Shown here: in pieces, positions 1 to 7,876 of the stretch
Position numbering within the stretch: the stretch's first letter is position 1
Layout: the number at the start of each line of letters is the position of its first letter
DNA from: GCA-020345945 sp964596985
GTDB taxonomy: Archaea; Thermoproteota; Bathyarchaeia; RBG-16-48-13; GCA-020345945
DNA length: 64,000 bases
Direction of reading: 5' to 3'
NCBI GenBank assembly: GCA_964596985.1
Contig: CAZQWG010000004.1
Coordinates: 1 to 64,000, forward strand
Notes under the pieces: generated by a model
What the model was told of the DNA's origin: nothing
The model's database searches: none
Seen by the model: the letters and a program-made list of their open reading frames with translations, nothing else
Translations under genes and position numbers: made by a program

Positions 1-125
1 GGCAGAAGAGGAGACTGGAAGACCGGATACAAGAGAAGACGCTAGTAAAGATCCTTGGTTGAGGAAGCAATCAAAGAACAAGATTCGACATCCACCTCGC
101 GAAGGCAGGGGCACATAAACAATAA
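1..125 (+). pseudogene. Remnant of a PAS histidine kinase (C-terminal scrap)
   Basis: Positions 82-125 encode RFDIHLAKAGAHKQ and a stop, almost the same C-terminus as the intact kinase ending at 3293. Bases 1-28 resemble the linker of that kinase just before its phosphoacceptor helix (RLEDR). Between them only about 46 unrelated bases remain, so the whole catalytic core has been deleted, and an in-frame stop follows KILG near base 60. The rest of the gene lies outside the window. This is a decayed paralogue; seen directly by comparison within the window. Confidence 0.7.
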
Positions 126-227
126 CTAAATTATATCCAAAACATAGCTGAATCCGATACGATTACTGCTTGAGATCAGTGTTATCCCGGGGGTTCAAAC
201 CTATGTGTGAACCTACTCAGCCCCACC
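75..227 (+). repeat. Dispersed repeat R1, copy A
   Basis: This 153-base segment matches 3244-3396 with four differences, all in the first 51 bases, which are coding. The 102 noncoding bases after the stop codon are identical. It contains an inverted repeat, GGTTCA, a 10-base loop, then TGAACC (about 192-213), and ends in CTCAGCCCCACCA. The bases just after it (CAAAACGCTTCA...) resemble those after the copy near 7546. Confidence 0.85.
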
Positions 228-270
228 AAAACGCTTCAATTCAAGCTTATTTCGGGAAAAGAATCCTGTT

Positions 271-744
271 TTGAGTCTCTTTTCTCCCTCTGTTTTTTCT
301 GCTAATCGTTGTTGGCCCATCAGAAGCGTGTGCTTGTTTGATCTGGGTTCTTTGGAGTTAGGGTGGTCAGTGGAGGTGGCTCTTGAACAGAATGCTTTTC
401 TGATTTGGGGTGGAGAACAGGCTATAGATCTCCCATTTTTGTGTGGTGGGTGTTGTGGTGAGATGGGGTTGATTGGTGTCCTCTGTGTTTATGATGAGCG
501 TTTGTTGCTCGACTTGACCAAGCCATTTCCTGAGGAGCTTAGCAGAGACCTCCGAGTGGAGGCTGTGTTCTCAGTGGAGGAGATATTACAGCGACTCTCG
601 GGGGGGGGGAGGGGTGGTTTGAGTTATTCCGGGGATGAGAGGCGGAACTGCCCTGTCTGTGGGTGGATCTTGAATGCAGACAACTCTTGTCCTCTCTGCG
701 AGTATCTGCGTCAGAAGAAGAGGTTAGGGGGGAGAGAAGGGTGA
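271..744 (+). pseudogene. Decayed N-terminal receiver fragment of a sensor kinase
   Basis: An open frame of 157 codons whose middle (about 469-600) reads GVLCVYDERLLLDLTKPF, clearly related to the receiver start MIRVLFVDDERLLLDLSKEF of the kinase that follows at 741. Similarity stops at a run of ten G (600-609), after which the frame encodes low-complexity Gly and then a zinc-ribbon-like CPVC...CPLC. The phosphoacceptor region is missing. I read it as a broken tandem copy of the downstream gene's 5' end. The CxxC tail could be chance or a piece of another gene. Confidence 0.5.
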
Positions 745-3293
745 TCCGTGTCCTGTTCGTCGATGATGAGCGTTTGCTGCTCGACCTGTCGAAGGAGTTC
801 TTGGAGCAGCAGGAGGAAGACTTCCAGGTGGACACCGCTATCTCGGCGGAGGAAGCACTGGATAGGCTCTCGGAACGGGAGTATGATGTGGTGGTCTCGG
901 ACTACAAGATGCCTGGAATGGATGGCTTAGAGTTTCTAGGTGAGTTGAGGAATCAAGGTAGTAAGATCCCTTTCATCATGTTCACGGGTAGGGGCCGGGA
1001 GGAGGTGGCGATTGAGGCATTCAAGAGGGGTGCTGACGGTTATGTGATGAAGGGAGGAGACCCTGAATCCCAGTATGCTGAGCTCAGACAACAGATACGC
1101 TTAGCTGTCAGGTACAGGCAGGCGGAGGAGGCGCTGCGGGGATCTGAGGAGAGGTACCGTATCCTCGTGGAGCTGGCTCACGACGGGATCATGCGGACAG
1201 AGGGGCGGGAACGTATCATCACATTCGCAAACCGCAGGATGGCTGAGATGCTCGGATATACGGTTGAGGAGCTCGTAGGGAAGAGGTATATGGGCCTAGT
1301 CCACCCGGACGAGAAGGAAGAAGCCTTACAGAACATTAAATCTGACTTGGCGTCTGGGAAGCCAGCTACGTATATGCGGCGGCTTGTCAAGAAAGACGGA
1401 TCGGCAGTACATACAATCGTATCAGCATCCCTCGTAAATCCGGGCAATCAAACCGAGCTATCCCCTGGGATTCTCATAGTCGCAGACATCACTGAACAGA
1501 AAGAGATGGAGGAAGCTCTTCGAGGGTCTGAGGGGAGGTTCAGGGGCATCGCTGAGAGAAGCCTCGACATAATGTATACATTGGATCTGGACGGGCGCAT
1601 CTCATATGTTTCTCCTGCAACTGAGAGAATGCTCGGCTACAAGCCTGAAGAGATGGTGGGGACTCTCATCCAGAACTACGTACCCAAATCGGATATTCCT
1701 AAGGTAACACAAGTCCTAGCTGAAGCGCTAATACATGATTCCCTCAAAAGTCTAGAATTCAATGTGTTGAAGAAAGACGGATCCACAGCCCCCGTTGAGG
1801 TAAACTCCTCCTCTATTCTCAAGGACGGGAAAATTGTTGGGTTCCAGGGGATAGTCAGAGACATCACAGAACGGAAAAAGATGGAAGAGGAACTGCGGGA
1901 GAGTGGGGAGAAATATCGCCAACTCGTGGAACTCGCCCAGGAGGGCATCATGATGATGAATCCGTCATACGAGATCACGTTCGCCAACCCGTGTATGGCT
2001 GAGATCCTAGGACGGAAGCCCGGAGAGCTGGTCGGATCCAGCTATCTCTCCCTCGTCCCCCCAGAGGACCGGGAGAGCGTCCACGAGAATGCCCGCAAGA
2101 TGAGAGAAGGAAAGACCCCACTCCAACACGAACGCGCCCTCCTCAGGGCTGACGGCGAAAGGATCACCCTCCTAGTATCAGGCACACCCCTATTCGACAG
2201 CAAAGGCACATACATTGGCGAGCTCGGCGTGTTCACGAACATCACCAGGCGGAAGCAGATAGAGGAGGCGCTAAGACAGACCGAGCAGAGACTACTCAGC
2301 ATCGTAGAGAACCTGCACGATCCCCTGGCAATAGTGGGGGAGGACAGGGGGATAGAGCTCGTAAACCGGCAGGTGGAGCGGTACGGCTACAAGCCCGAGG
2401 AGATGATCGGGGAGAGGTTCGACCGCTTCCTAACCCCCGAGAGCCTGAAGGTTGTCGCTGAGAGGTATGAGAAGCGGAGGAGAGGCGAACCCGTTCCCTC
2501 TGTCTACGAGGTACAGTTCTACACCAAGAATAGGGAGGTGAGGGAGATGGAGGTCAGCGCCTCCCTGATCTCAATGGGAGAAGGGAAGACAAAGACCATC
2601 GCAGCCCTAAGAGACATCACAGAACGGAAGAGACTGGAAGACCGTGAGCGATATCTCCACTCCTTGCTCAGACACGACCTCGCAAACAAGTTTCAGGGCG
2701 CCTACGGCTACCTCGAGCTGCTGAAGCGTACAACCCTCCAAGGCAAACAGGAGGAGTACGTGGAGGACCTCCAAGAATCGCTTCAAGACGCGATGGAGTT
2801 CATAGACAAGATTCGTTCGCTTAGAACAATCGATGAAACCAAGGAGAGAGTGGATGTGGACCTTGACCTAGCGATACGGGATGCAATAGAAGACGTATCC
2901 GACCATGCAAAAGAGCATGGAATAGCGATAGACTACAAGGGTATACCTGCCGCTCTGGTGACATGCTCCCCGCTACTCAAGAACGCCTTCACTAACCTTA
3001 TAGACAACAGCATCAGACACGCAGAATGCAGCAAGATCACAATCACAGTAAGAGAACTAAAGGACCGATACCACGTCATAGTCAAAGACGACGGGAAAGG
3101 CATACCAGACAAGGTAAAGGAGAGGCTCTTCGAGGGAGGAGTCAAAGGACCCGGTAGCACCGGGAGTGGTCTCGGTCTCCACCTAGTCAAGCTGATCATT
3201 GAAGCCAGCAAAGGAACCACCCAGCTCAAAGACTCAAAGAAGGGAACAAGGTTCGACATCTACCTCGCGAAGGCGGGGGCGCATAAACAATAA
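741..3293 (+). CDS. Receiver-PAS4 hybrid histidine kinase
   Basis: A predicted soluble sensor kinase of 850 residues. An N-terminal receiver (1-120) has the acidic pocket VDDE, phosphoacceptor Asp54 in VVSDYKMP and the conserved Lys in VMKGG. Four PAS domains follow (about 137-255, 260-375, 380-498, 503-620), then a dimerisation helix with His645 in LLRHDLANK and an HATPase domain (N box near 747, DDGKGI near 782, GSGLGL near 807). No membrane segment is seen. I start it at GTG 741, where homology to the paralogue at 56738 begins and a GGAGAGAAGG ribosome site lies just upstream; the frame stays open to 663. The ligand is unknown. The receiver probably takes phosphate from another kinase or is self-regulatory. 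Confidence 0.9.
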   Translation: MIRVLFVDDERLLLDLSKEFLEQQEEDFQVDTAISAEEALDRLSEREYDVVVSDYKMPGMDGLEFLGELRNQGSKIPFIMFTGRGREEVAIEAFKRGADGYVMKGGDPESQYAELRQQIRLAVRYRQAEEALRGSEERYRILVELAHDGIMRTEGRERIITFANRRMAEMLGYTVEELVGKRYMGLVHPDEKEEALQNIKSDLASGKPATYMRRLVKKDGSAVHTIVSASLVNPGNQTELSPGILIVADITEQKEMEEALRGSEGRFRGIAERSLDIMYTLDLDGRISYVSPATERMLGYKPEEMVGTLIQNYVPKSDIPKVTQVLAEALIHDSLKSLEFNVLKKDGSTAPVEVNSSSILKDGKIVGFQGIVRDITERKKMEEELRESGEKYRQLVELAQEGIMMMNPSYEITFANPCMAEILGRKPGELVGSSYLSLVPPEDRESVHENARKMREGKTPLQHERALLRADGERITLLVSGTPLFDSKGTYIGELGVFTNITRRKQIEEALRQTEQRLLSIVENLHDPLAIVGEDRGIELVNRQVERYGYKPEEMIGERFDRFLTPESLKVVAERYEKRRRGEPVPSVYEVQFYTKNREVREMEVSASLISMGEGKTKTIAALRDITERKRLEDRERYLHSLLRHDLANKFQGAYGYLELLKRTTLQGKQEEYVEDLQESLQDAMEFIDKIRSLRTIDETKERVDVDLDLAIRDAIEDVSDHAKEHGIAIDYKGIPAALVTCSPLLKNAFTNLIDNSIRHAECSKITITVRELKDRYHVIVKDDGKGIPDKVKERLFEGGVKGPGSTGSGLGLHLVKLIIEASKGTTQLKDSKKGTRFDIYLAKAGAHKQ

Positions 3294-3396
3294 CTAAATT
3301 ATATCCAAAACATAGCTGAATCCGATACGATTACTGCTTGAGATCAGTGTTATCCCGGGGGTTCAAACCTATGTGTGAACCTACTCAGCCCCACCA
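3244..3396 (+). repeat. Dispersed repeat R1, copy B (includes kinase stop)
   Basis: Partner of the copy at 75-227. It covers the last 16 codons and stop of the kinase gene and 102 bases downstream, with the GGTTCA/TGAACC hairpin and the terminal CTCAGCCCCACCA. The hairpin is not followed by a T tract, so it is not a classic intrinsic terminator. Confidence 0.85.
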
Positions 3397-3498
3397 CGCG
3401 GTCCACCAAGAATTTTATTCCATAAGGATTTGTTTAATATGAATAAGCCCATATTGCCGGGTTGACTGGTATGGGGAGGGCGAAATAGGCTCCCCTTG

Positions 3499-3572
3499 TT
3501 GGCATGATGGAGCTATCATGAAGAGTCCTCTTCATCTTGTCAGAGTGCGTGGTTGATCACCTCTTTTCCATA
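3499..3572. repeat. Dispersed repeat R2, partial copy (IS110-end-like)
   Basis: The segment GTTGGCATG...AGAGTCCTCTTCATCTTGT resembles segments at about 18664-18760 and 24781-24900. The 18.7 kb copy lies directly upstream of an IS110 transposase start, so this looks like a solitary end of that element. No transposase frame is attached here. Confidence 0.4.
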
Positions 3573-3598
3573 TCTCGATTGATACCGACCACTCAAAA

Positions 3599-3698
3599 CC
3601 GAGAACGCACAAATGACTACGAAATGATATCTGAAATGTAGCTGAACCCGGATACGATTGAAGCTTGAAAACAACGGTTACTCCGGGAGTTCAAACCT
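3599..3698 (+). repeat. Dispersed repeat R1, diverged copy C
   Basis: Aligns with the noncoding part of R1: GAACGCACAAATGACTAC, then TGTAGCTGAACCCGGATACG and CTCCGGGAGTTCAAACC. The hairpin's right arm is replaced by GATGCGATCCTAG, a variant also seen near 7438. Bases 3700-3777 hold nothing else I can identify. Confidence 0.55.
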
Positions 3699-3777
3699 TG
3701 ATGCGATCCTAGCCTGAGGCTTCAAACTAGTAGTGAAAACGACTGTTTTTCTAGCGCCATTATATTAACCTGATACA

Positions 3778-4605
3778 TCACAGAGGCATTATTTTGTCTG
3801 ATTCCTCTACTTCGTGTTCATAGAAATGCGAAAGAACCATGATTACGCTTTTGCTGGATGTCTTAAATCCGATGTCGTAGTTTTCAGAGATGAACATAGC
3901 CTTCTTCTTGTCGACCAAGATTATTCCGCAATTTGTAGGAGGAACTGCCTCTTCACGAAAAACTTCAACGTTCTCCAAAATCTTACGTACACTAGATGTT
4001 AGATCGTGAACCAATAGTTGAACTCTAACCCCTCTTGAAGGGGCTATTTTGACGGTCTCCTCTATAGCCGAGAAGTCATCATTAGGAAGCATTAATCGAA
4101 CTTCTCTATCGGCGCCTGCAATGAGATCCTTTGCCTCAGCGTTCAGGTTATCTATTCCTCTAATTGTCCAGACAACATCTTCCGATGGCTCTACCGCAGC
4201 ACTTTTCTCAAAGAGGTTTTCGAGTTCTTCTAAAGCTCTTTTCTGCGCCTGAGTTATTTCCACCATTCTTTGCTCAAAATCGCTTTCTAGGTTAGCCTTC
4301 CTTTCATGGAATTCTTTCTCGAGGCTCTCCTTCAATTCTCTCTCAAGCCTATCTAATGCTATGGCTGGCTCTAACGCTCTGAAGATCATTGGTCTACCCT
4401 TTTGGACCTCAACTAACCTCCTCTTTTCAAGCCGCCTTAATACCTCGTATACCTTGGAATGAGGTATCTCCGTTAGCTTACTAATGTCGCCAGCATTTGA
4501 CACGCCCTTTTCAATTAAGCAAACGTACGCCCCGGCTTCATAGTCGGTTAGCCCCAATGTCCTGAGTGCTCGGTGAATTTCGGAATTTTTCACTCTATTC
4601 ACCAC
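3778..4605 (-). CDS. TrmB-family transcriptional regulator
   Basis: 275 residues. The N-terminal winged helix (about 8-75) carries the TrmB signature LGLTDYEAGAYVCLIEKG and a recognition region around ISKLTEIPHSKVYEVLRRLE. A charged helix with many Glu/Lys (about 85-130) acts as linker and probable dimerisation coil. The C-terminal part (about 140-275) resembles the TrmB effector domain. Family members sense sugars or other small molecules and bind near archaeal promoters. It is divergent from the P-type ATPase gene 64 bases away, so autoregulation and control of that pump is a reasonable inference; the ligand cannot be told. Confidence 0.88.
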   Translation of the reverse strand: MVNRVKNSEIHRALRTLGLTDYEAGAYVCLIEKGVSNAGDISKLTEIPHSKVYEVLRRLEKRRLVEVQKGRPMIFRALEPAIALDRLERELKESLEKEFHERKANLESDFEQRMVEITQAQKRALEELENLFEKSAAVEPSEDVVWTIRGIDNLNAEAKDLIAGADREVRLMLPNDDFSAIEETVKIAPSRGVRVQLLVHDLTSSVRKILENVEVFREEAVPPTNCGIILVDKKKAMFISENYDIGFKTSSKSVIMVLSHFYEHEVEESDKIMPL

Positions 4606-4623
4606 TTCAAAAAAACATTAGTG

Positions 4624-4637
4624 ACAAAAAGTATTTG
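4624..4637 (+). promoter_or_regulatory. Possible TATA region between TrmB and ATPase genes
   Basis: The 64-base divergent spacer has one A/T-rich stretch, AAAAAGTATTT, that could serve as a TATA box for either gene. It lies about 35-45 bases before the ATPase start and about 20-30 bases before the regulator start on the other strand. No clear inverted repeat was seen, so the operator is unknown. Confidence 0.3.
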
Positions 4638-4669
4638 GGATTTGTTGCCGCCAATAGGAAAATGAAACG

Positions 4670-7300
4670 GTGAAGAACTCCATGAAGTCGCATTCGCTTC
4701 AGCTACAGGAGGTATTTCAACAACTGGGAGCTGACCCGAAGCAGGGGTTAGGGGATGCCGAGGCGAAACGAAGACTCGAGAAGTCTGGCTATAACAGGTT
4801 GGAAGAGAAGAAGGAATCGCTCCTCAAGACCGTCGTCGAGCCCTTCACGGAACCTATGATGATTCTTCTCCTCGTTACCACGGCACTGTTCGCAGCTCTG
4901 GGCGAAGTTACCGATGCTGCTGCACTGTTCATTATCATCTCCGTCATGGCAGCAGTCGAAATCTATCAGGAACAAAAGACCGAGAGCTCGATACGCTCGC
5001 TCAGGCAACTTACCGTTCCTACAGCAAGCGTAATTCGGAATGGAGAACGTCGTGATGTCCCGTCAAGCGATATCGTTCCAGGAGACCTAGTCCTCCTCTC
5101 TGCTGGGAACCGGGTTGCCGCTGATGGGCGAGTCTGCGAAGCGCTGAACCTCAGCCTCGATGAATCCTCGCTCACCGGCGAATCCACTCCCTCCTACAAG
5201 GCCTCCGATGCACTCCTCCCTGAGGAGTGTCCTCTCGGAGACAGGAGAAACATGGTTTTCGCCGGTACACTTGTCACATCAGGGAGGGGAAAAGCCATCG
5301 TTGTTGCGACTGGGAACGATACCGAAATCGGGAAGGTGGCGGCCCTCACCCAGTCGATTGAAGAAAAGCCGACCCCACTTCAACTCAAGATTTCTGAGCT
5401 CACAAAATGGATAGCGGTGGGTGTCGTGTTCCTTACCTTGCTTACTGTCATCCTCGGAATCCTCAGAGGCTTTTCCATTGTCGAGAGTGTGCTAATCGGG
5501 TTGAGCTTGCTTGTGGTGACTGTCCCTGAGGATCTCCCTATCCTCATGTATGTGATCTTGGTGACATCGGTCGTTCAGATGGCGCGAAAGAAGGCGCTCA
5601 TTCGGAAATTCTACTCGGCTGAAACCTTGGGTTCGACTACGACCATATGCAGTGACAAAACAGGGACCCTTACCGAGAACGCGATGAAAGTCAAAACAAT
5701 CTTTGTGCGCGGAGAATCATTTGACTTGCACGACGCCGATGCTGATTTCCGCCGTGGGATACTTTCTCAAGCTGTGCAGATTGCCGCCCTCTGCAACGTC
5801 GCCCTCCCTGAGAAAGGCGGCCACCGCTCTGTTGTGGGTAACGCCGTGGATGCGACACTCCTTACAGCAGTAGAGATGTTTGGATTCGACTTGTGGGCTA
5901 TCCGTGAGGGAGCTCATCTCTTACAAGAAGAACCGTTCGATAACGCTCGGAAAATGATGGCGACCGTCTACAGGCTGGCGGATGGGAGCGTAAAACTCTT
6001 CGCAAAGGGTGCTCCTGAAGTGATCATTGCAAAGTGCTCCCACATACACTACGAAGGAGGAGAACTCCCACTGACACAAGAGGGTCATATGGAACTCCTC
6101 GATGTAGTGAATCGAATGACTGAGACTGGGTCACGAGTGCTCGCCCTAGCATACAAAACGCTTCCGTACGAGACACACGAACTCTCACACACGAAAGAAG
6201 AGGGCATGGTGTTCGAGGGTCTTATCGGGCTCGAGGACCCACCGAGACCCGAAGCACAGGAGGCCATCGTGGAATGCCATCAGGCAGGGATCAGGACGAT
6301 TATGGTGACAGGTGACCATCCCAACACCGCACTCTCCATCGCAAGGTCCGTTGGACTCGCCCACAATGACGCAGTGGTCACTGGAGAAGAACTTGACAAG
6401 ATGAGTGCCGATCAACTCACACGAACGGTCGCTGAGACAAGTATCTTTGCGAGGGTAACCCCAGAACACAAGTTGCGTATTGTCAGGGCGCTCCGGGCAA
6501 GGGGTGAAACGGTCGCAGTTACGGGCGATGGGGTCAACGACGGTCCCGCCCTCAAGGAGGCTGACATTGGCACCGCAATGGGCTCGGGCACAGACGTAGC
6601 CAAAGAAGCGGCATCGATGGTACTCGCAGACGACAACTTCGCCACAATCGTCGCCGCCGTGAGGGAAGGAAGACGCCTATTCGATAATCTCAGAAAGGCC
6701 ATTCGCTACTATCTTCCGAGCAAAATCAGCATTTTAATGACGGTCTTCTTCTCAACCCTCCTCGGGCTAAACACCCCTCTGGTACCACTCCAAATCATCT
6801 TGATGGAAGTCGTCAATGACATTCAAGCATCCACCACCTTTGCCACCGAGCCTGCGGAACCCGACATCATGCATCGACCACCCCGAAGCAGAAAAGAACC
6901 CATTATCACCAGATCTTTAATGTTCCAAATTCTTTCACGAGCCTTCACAATTTTCCTTGGTGCTTTAGCCGCTTACGTGCTCTACCTCGGACAGGGGAGC
7001 GGTCTCGGAAAGTCCCGCACGATGGTGTTTGTCACCCTGTTGCTCTCACTTACATTGCTTGCATTCGTTTCACGTTCAGAACGGTCTCCGCTCTACCGGC
7101 TGGATCTTACCTCAAATAGATACATGCTCTATGTGCTCGGTGGCTCTCTTCTCGTGATCGTCGCAGTGGTAAGCATAGCGCCCTTCCAAATGATTTTCAG
7201 CACAACTAGCTTAAGCCCGTACGATTGGATGGTCGCGACGCTACTCTCGGCGCTTACCACACTTTGGATAGAGGTAGGTAAAATGCTGCGGCGGCATTAA
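4670..7300 (+). CDS. P2-type cation-transporting ATPase
   Basis: 876 residues, full length for a prokaryotic P2-type (Ca2+-like) pump. Seen in order: N-terminal cation ATPase domain, LTGES (169-172) in the actuator domain, membrane helix M4 with PEDLP, phosphorylation motif CSDKTGTLT (Asp329), nucleotide domain, VTGDGVNDGPA hinge (about 618) and four to six C-terminal membrane helices, with VNDIQAS in M6. The usual M4 motif of Ca2+ pumps is PEGLP; the Asp here is a departure, so the transported ion is uncertain. Start is GTG 4670 or ATG 4682. The divergent TrmB gene is the likely regulator. Confidence 0.93.
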   Translation: MKNSMKSHSLQLQEVFQQLGADPKQGLGDAEAKRRLEKSGYNRLEEKKESLLKTVVEPFTEPMMILLLVTTALFAALGEVTDAAALFIIISVMAAVEIYQEQKTESSIRSLRQLTVPTASVIRNGERRDVPSSDIVPGDLVLLSAGNRVAADGRVCEALNLSLDESSLTGESTPSYKASDALLPEECPLGDRRNMVFAGTLVTSGRGKAIVVATGNDTEIGKVAALTQSIEEKPTPLQLKISELTKWIAVGVVFLTLLTVILGILRGFSIVESVLIGLSLLVVTVPEDLPILMYVILVTSVVQMARKKALIRKFYSAETLGSTTTICSDKTGTLTENAMKVKTIFVRGESFDLHDADADFRRGILSQAVQIAALCNVALPEKGGHRSVVGNAVDATLLTAVEMFGFDLWAIREGAHLLQEEPFDNARKMMATVYRLADGSVKLFAKGAPEVIIAKCSHIHYEGGELPLTQEGHMELLDVVNRMTETGSRVLALAYKTLPYETHELSHTKEEGMVFEGLIGLEDPPRPEAQEAIVECHQAGIRTIMVTGDHPNTALSIARSVGLAHNDAVVTGEELDKMSADQLTRTVAETSIFARVTPEHKLRIVRALRARGETVAVTGDGVNDGPALKEADIGTAMGSGTDVAKEAASMVLADDNFATIVAAVREGRRLFDNLRKAIRYYLPSKISILMTVFFSTLLGLNTPLVPLQIILMEVVNDIQASTTFATEPAEPDIMHRPPRSRKEPIITRSLMFQILSRAFTIFLGALAAYVLYLGQGSGLGKSRTMVFVTLLLSLTLLAFVSRSERSPLYRLDLTSNRYMLYVLGGSLLVIVAVVSIAPFQMIFSTTSLSPYDWMVATLLSALTTLWIEVGKMLRRH

Positions 7301-7493
7301 TACAATAACGCGGCGGGTGAGATGAATCCAAGTATCAGCGCACGCTTTGTGTCAAGACCCCTTGTCGGCGTCCTGTGTGTATGTTCTATCCACCTAGGTG
7401 ATACTGAAGATTCGAAGATGCGGGTTCGATCCGTTGTATGATCCTAGCCCGGGACTCCATCTAAAACTGCCGATTTGAGCTCATCTTAGGCTT

Positions 7494-7600
7494 CTTTTCG
7501 AATCCTTTTGGAATAAAATTTTAGGCAAAAACCCTCAGCCCCACCAAACGCTTCATTTCTAGATTATTTCAAGGAAAAAATAGCCTTTCTACAATCTTTT
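7494..7600 (+). repeat. Dispersed repeat R1, copy G (junction plus 3' block)
   Basis: TTTTCGAATCC...GGAATAAAATT...TAGG and AAAAACCCTCAGCCCCACCAAA match 24968-25023. After the CCACCA junction, AAACGCTTCA...TTATTTC matches what follows copy A at 228-255. Upstream (7390-7450) a weak relative of the hairpin region is present (GGGTTCGATCC...GATCCTAG). The gap 7301-7780 holds this repeat and otherwise only A/T-rich sequence. Confidence 0.6.
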
Positions 7601-7698
7601 CGTAATATCTCTGCTATTGAGTCTTTTTCGGATTTCTTGAAGATAATTCAATTGATGGTATTTGAGAGTGACACATTTTTCTTAGTTTTTTTGGGGGA

Positions 7699-7712
7699 AA
7701 ATAAATTTATTT
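7699..7712. promoter_or_regulatory. A/T palindrome upstream of sensor kinase
   Basis: A perfect 14-base palindrome, AAATAAATTTATTT, in the A/T-rich stretch before the kinase gene. It could be a TATA region or a regulator site. Its distance to the start codon (about 165 bases) would imply a long leader. Confidence 0.3.
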
Positions 7713-7876
7713 CCACTTTTTTATGTTGAAGAGGCTCTTTTATTTTCATGATGAAAATAGCGGCTGAAGGATAGGGGAAGATGGGTGGTTGGGACAGAAT
7801 AGTGAGCAATCCATTGGGAGAGAGGGAATGTCTAGGGTCGGGGAGAGAAAGAAAGAGCCGACTAGCGCGTGGGGGA

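Noticed and set aside
180..227. tRNA-like T-loop (GGTTCAAACC) and CCCCACCA end in the R1 repeat
   Set aside because: The bases around it cannot form the 5-pair T stem, and no acceptor or anticodon arms fit. It is a simple hairpin instead.
7424..7440. GGGTTCGATCC resembling a tRNA T-arm
   Set aside because: Flanking bases do not pair as a T stem, and no cloverleaf could be built around it.
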